Part shown: one piece after another, positions 58,944 to 64,000 of the stretch
Numbering within the stretch: position 1 is the stretch's first letter
Layout of the letters: every line of letters starts with the position of its first letter
Source: Pseudobdellovibrio exovorus JSS
GTDB lineage: Bacteria; Bdellovibrionota; Bdellovibrionia; Bdellovibrionales; Bdellovibrionaceae
Length of the DNA: 64,000 bases
Assembly: GCF_000348725.1 (NCBI RefSeq)
Contig: NC_020813.1
Location: forward strand, 496,001-560,000
Direction: 5' to 3'
Program-made: the position numbers and the translations under genes
Notes under the pieces: generated by a model
What the model was told of the DNA's origin: nothing
What the model saw: the letters and a program-made list of their open reading frames with translations, nothing else
Database searches by the model: none

Positions 58944-59839
58944 TGAATAGGGTTCTGTCTGTTTTTATTCTCATGATCAGTTCTTTGGCTTGGGCGACAA
59001 CTGAGCCCGAGATTACTATTCCTTCAACGGTAGAGGTGTCGCCACGTCAACAAATCAGCTTGAATGATGTTGTTGAGGCCCGCAATTTAGATGAAGGCAC
59101 AATGAAGAGCTTACAGGAAATCGTGATTGAAACTGATAAGCAAAATGGCATTAGCAAGACAGAGCTAGCACGTCTTTTAAGAAGCGTAAAAGCGCGTTTT
59201 ATTTTACCGAGTGAATTAAAAGTCATTCGTAGCCGTGGTGCGATTTCGCGCATGGAAGTTGAACGTAAAATTAAAAATAAAATCTATTCTGATTGCAATG
59301 ACTGCGAAGTGCAGATTCAAATCGCATCGGTACCGACTCATATTCAAAGTGATTGGGCTATGGATTTGAATATCGACATGTCAAAAAACAATGTCATGAT
59401 TCCTGTTTATTCGACTTCAAATACAGCTCAAAAAGGCTGGATCATTGCGGATATTAAAAGATATCAGAATGTTCCTGTATTGCGCCATTCTGTAAAAATT
59501 GGCGATGTTTTGACAGAGGATATGTTTGTTACAGAAAAGCGTCAGTTGATGCATACACGCGATACAGTGCAATCTGTTGAAGCGGTGGTGGGAATGCAAG
59601 CGAATCGCTTTATCAGTGCAGGACAATTACTACGTTACAGCGATGTCAAAAAAGAACAGGTATTACGCCGCGGCCAAATGGTAAAAGCTATGTTTGGCGG
59701 CCCTGACTTCGAGGTCATGATCTCGGCTGAGGCTCAAGAGGCTGGCGCTATTGGTGATGTTGTTAAAATTAAAAACATGGATTCACAAAAAGTATTTGCA
59801 GCTCGAATTGTAGAACGTGGACTAGTAAGGATTGAATAG
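58940..59839 (+). CDS. flgA: Flagella P-ring assembly chaperone FlgA
   Basis: Periplasmic chaperone for FlgI, 299 residues. Signal peptide (VFILMISSLAWA) before TTEPEITI. The C-terminal SAF/FlgA domain has VPVLRHSVKIGDVLTEDMF, RFISAGQLLRYSDVKKE and DVVKIKNMDSQKVFAARIV, the family end motif. The N-terminal part is longer than in E. coli (about 219 residues). ATG overlaps the flgG stop (ATGA). Confidence 0.92.
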   Translation: MMNRVLSVFILMISSLAWATTEPEITIPSTVEVSPRQQISLNDVVEARNLDEGTMKSLQEIVIETDKQNGISKTELARLLRSVKARFILPSELKVIRSRGAISRMEVERKIKNKIYSDCNDCEVQIQIASVPTHIQSDWAMDLNIDMSKNNVMIPVYSTSNTAQKGWIIADIKRYQNVPVLRHSVKIGDVLTEDMFVTEKRQLMHTRDTVQSVEAVVGMQANRFISAGQLLRYSDVKKEQVLRRGQMVKAMFGGPDFEVMISAEAQEAGAIGDVVKIKNMDSQKVFAARIVERGLVRIE

Positions 59840-60739
59840 ATGAAAAAAATTCTGAGTGTTTTAGTTGTAGGATTATTTTTTCAAGGTTGCGCCAGTTGGT
59901 TGACGGAAGATGATCACGCGCGCATCGAGCAAGAAATGACTCCCGTTGTTCAGCCGGCACCGGTTGCAGAAGCTCCAGTGGAAGAAGACGTAGTTCCAGA
60001 TGAAGAGCCGCTGTCTCGCTATTCTCAATTGAATAATATGGCTCCGCCATCGGATCGCCAGTACAAGCGTATGACTCGTGAGCGCATGGAGTTCGAATCA
60101 GAACTGAATAGCTCGGCAGGATCTCTATGGAAAATGGAAGGTCAATCGGCTTATCTTTTTGCAGAGAACAAACATCGTCGTCAGGGTGACCCAACAGCCA
60201 TCAAGATGGAAGGTGCCGCTCTGAAGATGGTAGAAAATAAAGTGGCTGTGATTCAAGATCTGTTAGGTCGATTAGAAGAACAAAGAATTAAAGCGGAAGA
60301 AGAATCTCGCATTGCAGGCGAGGAAAAAATCCGCTTAGCTCAATACGAAGCTGAACAGAAGTTCCGTGCCGAGCAGATCGCTAAAGGAGTTATTAAGGTA
60401 GATCCTGAGCAAGAGGCCGCTTTTGCAGCCCTAGAAGCTCAGTATTTAGCCGAAACTCGTAAACCAGCATCTGTTGCGAAAGAGGCCAATCCAGATGCCA
60501 AAGACGATAAAATCGATTTGAAAGAGGTTGAGCTGATTCCGTCAAAAATTGTTGAAAAAATGGCCGGAGACACTTACCGAATCCGTGGTCAACAGTATCT
60601 AACTATTAAGAACAAACCATACAAAGTCATAGCCACTGCTGTCGTAAGAATGGAAGACTTCAGCGATGCAGGTGTCAGCTCGAATAAACTCCTAGATGCG
60701 CAATATGACGTCGTTCACGTGAAAAGGACTACAGAATGA
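59840..60739 (+). CDS. flgH: Flagellar L-ring protein FlgH (divergent, with helical insertion)
   Basis: Outer-membrane L-ring lipoprotein. The lipobox is FFQGC (Cys18), an atypical variant. SSAGSLWKMEGQSAYLFAENK and the C-terminal GDTYRIRGQQYLTIKNKPYK with VIATAVVRMEDFSDAGVSSNKLLDAQYDVV match FlgH. Between them an inserted helical stretch (EEQRIKAEEESRIAGEEKI, QAAFAALEAQY-like) of about 100 residues replaces the usual beta region, raising length to 299. It follows flgA directly and overlaps flgI (ATGA). Confidence 0.88.
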   Translation: MKKILSVLVVGLFFQGCASWLTEDDHARIEQEMTPVVQPAPVAEAPVEEDVVPDEEPLSRYSQLNNMAPPSDRQYKRMTRERMEFESELNSSAGSLWKMEGQSAYLFAENKHRRQGDPTAIKMEGAALKMVENKVAVIQDLLGRLEEQRIKAEEESRIAGEEKIRLAQYEAEQKFRAEQIAKGVIKVDPEQEAAFAALEAQYLAETRKPASVAKEANPDAKDDKIDLKEVELIPSKIVEKMAGDTYRIRGQQYLTIKNKPYKVIATAVVRMEDFSDAGVSSNKLLDAQYDVVHVKRTTE

Positions 60740-61731
60740 GATCAATCGCTGTTTTAATCCTATTGAATTTATTGGCAACAGTGACCTTTGCAGCTCGCTT
60801 GAAGGATATCGCGAGTATTCGTGGTGTGCGTGAAAATCAACTGATCGGATATGGATTAGTTGTGGGACTAAAAGGAACTGGTGACTCGAATGCGTCTTTT
60901 ACCAGTAAGTCTTTTACACGTTTGATTGAAAAAATGGGTGTCAAAATTGAAGGACAAGATTTGCAAAGTAAAAATGTGGCGGCGGTGATTATCACAGCTT
61001 CGCTACCAGCTTTTGCAAAGGCGGGTAATCCGATGGACGTCACAGTGAGCAGCATCGGTGATGCCTCTTCATTAGTTGGTGGAACGCTTTTGCAAGCTCC
61101 TTTGCGTGCAGCCAACGATGAGGTTTTTGCTGTGGCTCAAGGAGCTGTTTCTGTAACAGGTGATGGTAAAGATATTCACACGACTGCAGGAAGAATTCCA
61201 AACGGAGCCATGATTGAGCGTGATATTCAGGCGGATTTTTCTAATCGCAAAATGTATCGCATGACATTGCATAATCCGGATTTTACAACAGCAGCACGTA
61301 CTGTTCTAACGATCAATAAAGAGTTGGGTGGTCAGTACGCAACAGCAAAAGATGCAGGTACAATTGATATCGTGACACCATTTTCTTATGAAAATCGTGG
61401 TGTTGAATTGATGGCAACAATCGAAGCGATCGAAATCAATCCCGATCAAAGAGCGCGTGTTGTGATCAATGAAAAAACGGGAACGATTGTTATTGGTGAA
61501 AAAGTAAAAATTTCGAAAGTGGGATTAAGCCATGGCAATCTGACTTTAAAAGTTTCTGATGGAAAAAAATCAGGCGCTGATGATAAAGTAACCTTTTTAG
61601 ATACTGGTGCTAGCGTTGGTGATTTGGTTCAAGCCTTGAACAAGTTAGGCGTGACGCCAAAAGATTTAATTTCGATTTTGCAATCTGTGAAGGCGGCAGG
61701 AGCCTTACACGGAGAGCTAGAGACGATGTAG
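60736..61731 (+). CDS. flgI: Flagellar P-ring protein FlgI
   Basis: Periplasmic P-ring subunit, 331 residues, with signal peptide (AVLILLNLLATVTFA) before ARLKDIASIRGVRENQLIGY. GLVVGLKGTGDSNASFTSKS, NVAAVIITASLPAFAKAGNP and VSSIGDASSLVGGTLLQAPL are diagnostic. The end ALNKLGVTPKDLISILQSVK is typical. It is chaperoned by FlgA, encoded two genes upstream. The next gene starts 252 bases later, an unusually long gap in this operon. Confidence 0.97.
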   Translation: MRSIAVLILLNLLATVTFAARLKDIASIRGVRENQLIGYGLVVGLKGTGDSNASFTSKSFTRLIEKMGVKIEGQDLQSKNVAAVIITASLPAFAKAGNPMDVTVSSIGDASSLVGGTLLQAPLRAANDEVFAVAQGAVSVTGDGKDIHTTAGRIPNGAMIERDIQADFSNRKMYRMTLHNPDFTTAARTVLTINKELGGQYATAKDAGTIDIVTPFSYENRGVELMATIEAIEINPDQRARVVINEKTGTIVIGEKVKISKVGLSHGNLTLKVSDGKKSGADDKVTFLDTGASVGDLVQALNKLGVTPKDLISILQSVKAAGALHGELETM

Positions 61732-61983
61732 TTTAAAATATTTTTTGTGCTCAGTTCATGGATGAACGAGTACGACAGGGGAGGGTCCTCAAATTTCATT
61801 TACCAAGGAAGGTCTAGGTGCTGACAATGTTGAAAAGAACTCGCAGGTCGTTTCACATCAAAAGGCAAAAATATCACGGATGATATTTAAGTCGTCACTT
61901 GCACATAGAAAATTTCGCATGGATGCGAAAAGGAAAATGATGGACACTCCCCACTTTATTTATGATTCACAGGACGTGACAAA
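61732..61983 (+). other. Spacer between flgI and flgJ with possible mini-ORFs
   Basis: A 252-base gap inside an otherwise tight operon. An in-frame ATG at 61880 starts a 35-codon ORF (MIFKSSLAHRKF...) whose stop overlaps the flgJ ATG (ATGA). A short basic ORF before it also ends with an ATGA overlap. Neither has a visible ribosome site. The spacer holds AGGTCTAGGTG (61810-61820), also present upstream of flgF. No sigma-54 or clear sigma-28 promoter was found. Confidence 0.3.
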
Positions 61984-62694
61984 ATGAGTGAAATTACAAA
62001 GCTCAATCCTATTAAAGCCCCCGTACAAAGTGAAAAACCTCGTAGTGTCACTGAGGAAAAGCTGCGTGATGTTGCTAAGCTTTATGAAGGTCAATTCATC
62101 CGTGAAATGATGAAGCAAATGCGCGCCACAGTTCAAGAGGGCGGACTGATCAAAAAAAATAATGCTGAAAAAATCTTTTCTGATCAGTTAGATGGTGAAT
62201 ATGCCAACTCATGGGTAGAAGCCGGTGGGATTGGGATGTCGGATTTGATTTATGAACAATTGATGGAAAAATATGGAACGCGTTTAGGTTTAAGGCAGCC
62301 TGTGGAAAAACCTCAGGGGCCGTTGGATTTAAACACGAAGTCGAATTATTCCGGCTTTACTGAAGTGAAGTCTTCAGAAGCGCTGGCTCCTTCGGTACAC
62401 GAAGGGGGGCAGCCTGTGACTTTACAGATTCAGACGCAGTCGGAAGGACAGGCCGAATTAAAAAGTCCATGGGCCGGTGTTTTGCTAGATAAAAAGCATT
62501 TAGAGATGGATCAGATCCAATACCAAATTAAACACGACAATGGGCTGGAAAGTCTCATTATGACACGCGGGACAGGGCTGGGAAATGGGCCTAAATTGTC
62601 TTCTGGTGACAGAATTGAGGCTGGACAGAGGTTGGGGTGGGTCAGTGCAGCTAGCCCTTTGTTTTGGACGCTGAAACCTGATGTCTCAGAATGA
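61984..62694 (+). CDS. flgJ: FlgJ-type rod-binding protein with a degenerate M23/LytM domain
   Basis: 236 residues, no signal peptide. The N-terminal Rod-binding domain (about 20-105) reads LRDVAKLYEGQFIREMMKQM, KIFSDQLDGEYANS and GIGMSDLIYEQLM. The C-terminal half (about 145-236) resembles an M23 LytM peptidase fold: IKHDNGLESLIM, LSSGDRIEAGQRLGWV and SPLFWTLKP. The H-x-H that binds zinc in HLHFE-type ends is replaced by PLFW, so catalysis is probably lost. Proteobacterial FlgJ often carries a glucosaminidase there; this version may act as a wall-binding cap for the rod. Confidence 0.78.
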   Translation: MSEITKLNPIKAPVQSEKPRSVTEEKLRDVAKLYEGQFIREMMKQMRATVQEGGLIKKNNAEKIFSDQLDGEYANSWVEAGGIGMSDLIYEQLMEKYGTRLGLRQPVEKPQGPLDLNTKSNYSGFTEVKSSEALAPSVHEGGQPVTLQIQTQSEGQAELKSPWAGVLLDKKHLEMDQIQYQIKHDNGLESLIMTRGTGLGNGPKLSSGDRIEAGQRLGWVSAASPLFWTLKPDVSE

Positions 62695-62747
62695 TTTGGT
62701 ACATTCGTCCCTATATGATACACTGTAATGAGTGCTGGAGGTTGTAG

Positions 62748-63095
62748 ATGAAAATTACTCACAATAAGGTCGGACAAAACTTGAACTTGACGGACGCGAA
62801 AGCGAACAAGACAAGTGACGCGTCTAAAACAGGTGCGGCTCAAAGTGCGCAGACCAATTCATCATCTTCAGCATCGGCGGGAGCTCAAGCTTCTAAAGTT
62901 GAATTATCTCCGCGTGTACAAGATATCAAAAGAATCAAAGAACTAGCGGCGAGTGCACCTGATGTAAATGCAGAAAAAGTAGAACACTTTAAGCGTTTGA
63001 TCGCTGAAGGTAAATACAAAGTGGATGCAAAAGCAGTTGCAGATCGCATGGTCGAAGAGCACTTACGTTCTGCGGGCAGAACTGGTGACGAGTAA
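62748..63095 (+). CDS. flgM: Anti-sigma-28 factor FlgM
   Basis: Small cytoplasmic inhibitor of the flagellar sigma factor FliA, secreted when the hook is complete. About 115 residues. The N-terminal half is Ser/Ala/Gln-rich and disordered. The C-terminal sigma-binding helices read KVELSPRVQDIKRIKELAAS and NAEKVEHFKRLIAEGKYKVD, ending KAVADRMVEEHL. GGAGG lies 6 bases before ATG. Its position before flgN and flgK matches many flagellar loci. Confidence 0.9.
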   Translation: MKITHNKVGQNLNLTDAKANKTSDASKTGAAQSAQTNSSSSASAGAQASKVELSPRVQDIKRIKELAASAPDVNAEKVEHFKRLIAEGKYKVDAKAVADRMVEEHLRSAGRTGDE

Positions 63096-63154
63096 TTAAT
63101 TTATTTAACTGAACCGGATAACAAACTTTATCGCTTCAGGGACGAGGGCGAAAG

Positions 63155-63661
63155 ATGAGACAACAATCATACGAAAAATTAGTTGGAAATCTTGAGGATA
63201 TTACAAAACAATATCGTCTGTTGTTGGAATGTGTTCGCAAAGAAAAAGAATATCTTATCCAAACTAATATTGAAAAATTAAACGAAGTGAATGTTCAGAA
63301 AGAGCAGCTGTTAGGTCACACTCGTAGTTTAGACACATTACGTGTTACCTATGCGTCGGACTTAGCTCAACACTTGGGAATGAATACAAACGAGCCTCGT
63401 CTTTTAGAGCTAGCTCAACAAATGGGTGGAGCCGAAGGTGATCGTCTACGCAGTATCCATTCTGCTTTAGAGTTATTAACTAAACGTCTTATTGAATTTA
63501 ATCGTGAAAATGCAACGTATGCCGAATCTGCTTTGAAAACTGTGAACTCGGCAATGGACAACATCAAAGACTCAGTAACGGGTCAAAAAACTTACCAGAA
63601 AAAAGGAACGTATCGTCAAGGTAACGATAGTGCAGGACATTTCGTAAGCAAGGAAGCTTAA
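63155..63661 (+). CDS. flgN: FlgN-family flagellar export chaperone
   Basis: Cytoplasmic chaperone for hook-associated proteins FlgK and FlgL. 168 residues, almost wholly helical: YEKLVGNLEDITKQYRLLLE, VRKEKEYLIQTNIEKLNEVN and RLRSIHSALELLTKRLIEFN with NRENATYAESALKTVNSAMD fit FlgN. Its client flgK follows 20 bases downstream. Sequence identity is low, as usual for this family; neighbours carry much of the assignment. Confidence 0.85.
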   Translation: MRQQSYEKLVGNLEDITKQYRLLLECVRKEKEYLIQTNIEKLNEVNVQKEQLLGHTRSLDTLRVTYASDLAQHLGMNTNEPRLLELAQQMGGAEGDRLRSIHSALELLTKRLIEFNRENATYAESALKTVNSAMDNIKDSVTGQKTYQKKGTYRQGNDSAGHFVSKEA

Positions 63662-63680
63662 CGAATTAGGAAAGGCAAGG

Positions 63681-64000
63681 ATGGCCAAAATACACGGATT
63701 GTTAGATGTTGGACGTCGCGGGATGGCCGTCAGCCAAGCCGCATTGAATACGACGTCACATAACATCGCTAACAAATCGACAGAAGGATACTCTCGTCAG
63801 CGTGTAGAAACGCAGACGTCTCCTGCCGTGGATGCTGGTAATCAGCGTATTGGTACTGGTGCAAGTCTTAAATCAATTAACAGAACAAATAATCCTTGGT
63901 TAGAAAAACAGTTAGAGCGTGAAGGCTCTAACTTGGCTTTTTTAGAAGGCCGTTCGGGTGCTTTGAACAGATTAGAATCAGCATTTAATGAACAGACAGT
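63681..64000 (+). CDS. flgK: Flagellar hook-associated protein FlgK (partial)
   Basis: First 106 codons of the hook-filament junction protein; the gene runs off the right edge. IHGLLDVGRRGMAVSQAALN, TTSHNIANKSTEGYSRQRVE and NNPWLEKQLEREGSNLAFLE are FlgK hallmarks. AAGG-type site AGGAAAGGCAAGG precedes ATG. It would be exported with help from FlgN just upstream. Confidence 0.95.
   Translation, partial: MAKIHGLLDVGRRGMAVSQAALNTTSHNIANKSTEGYSRQRVETQTSPAVDAGNQRIGTGASLKSINRTNNPWLEKQLEREGSNLAFLEGRSGALNRLESAFNEQT

Noticed and set aside
63093-63121. A possible sigma-28 promoter (TAAT ... CCGGATAA) before flgN
   Set aside because: Spacing is 17 rather than 15 bases and the -35 is incomplete; too weak to list as a feature.
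1-64000. tRNA, rRNA or CRISPR loci
   Set aside because: No cloverleaf-like GTTC-containing stretch, rRNA-like block or regularly spaced repeat array was noticed by eye; a covariance-model scan would settle it.

Overview
The window looks like a chromosomal segment of a Bdellovibrio-type predatory bacterium (Bdellovibrionota). This is inferred from gene content and protein style, not from a database search. Supporting signs are a DivIVA protein beside YggS and ProC, tandem membrane-bound FHA proteins after a lone TadC, a full-length tricorn protease, secreted nuclease-, PLD- and EEP-type enzymes, a CFI-box protein, lipoproteins with an FQNC/FQGC-type lipobox, and a sigma-54-driven flagellar operon that ends in flgM-flgN-flgK. 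Coding is dense, G+C looks below 50% by eye, starts are often coupled (ATGA, TAATG, TGATG), and several convergent genes overlap. I saw no rRNA, tRNA or CRISPR array, and no gene-free stretch longer than about 300 bases.

Layout. 1-1.0 kb: 5' part of a heavy-metal RND pump gene behind a His-rich small protein. 1.1-6.5 kb: a four-gene BMP-type nucleoside ABC importer operon running into a secreted S1/P1-type nuclease. 6.6-9.0 kb: a secreted PLD-like protein and a CNNM/CorC-type membrane protein. 9.1-14.9 kb: tricorn protease, trmO, an IPNS-like oxygenase and an anchored unknown. 14.8-23.3 kb (minus strand): maf-yggS-proC, divIVA-yggU-MFS-rhodanese, valS and an EEP-family protein. 23.4-30.4 kb: tadC, DUF192, three FHA membrane proteins and a PP2C-like protein. 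30.3-33.7 kb: sulfatase-like lipoprotein, exbB-exbD and a REP-associated transposase between inverted 26-bp repeats. 33.7-43.1 kb: phospholipid genes (DGK-like, pssA), asd, a CFI-box/barrel fusion, truA-rplM-rpsI, an XRE regulator, a cNMP-binding protein and a lipoprotein. 43.1-50.4 kb: recX-alaS (minus), SPFH protein, pgpA, cinA-recA (plus), a 30-codon ORF and a glutathione peroxidase. 50.5-54.8 kb: two tandem Cys-rich secreted paralogues. 54.8-57.1 kb: aspartokinase and a MltD-like transglycosylase. 57.3 kb to the end: flgF-flgG-flgA-flgH-flgI-flgJ-flgM-flgN-flgK(partial).

How it may work together. The nuclease and nucleoside importer fit salvage of prey or environmental nucleic acid. The maf/yggS/proC/divIVA block links metabolism and cell shape. 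The FHA block looks like an envelope signalling module built around phospho-Thr recognition. The flagellar block has rod and ring genes first, then the anti-sigma factor, chaperone and hook-filament junction, under a strong sigma-54-type promoter.

Most notable signals: (1) the transposase and its inverted repeats, with a third, distant copy abutting the nuclease gene; (2) the FHA-rich operon ending in an apparently inactive PP2C-like protein; (3) the FlgJ-type protein carrying a decayed LytM/M23 domain; (4) the CFI-box protein with an internal signal-peptide-like segment before a barrel-like domain; (5) an 11-bp-arm palindrome just before cinA-recA.
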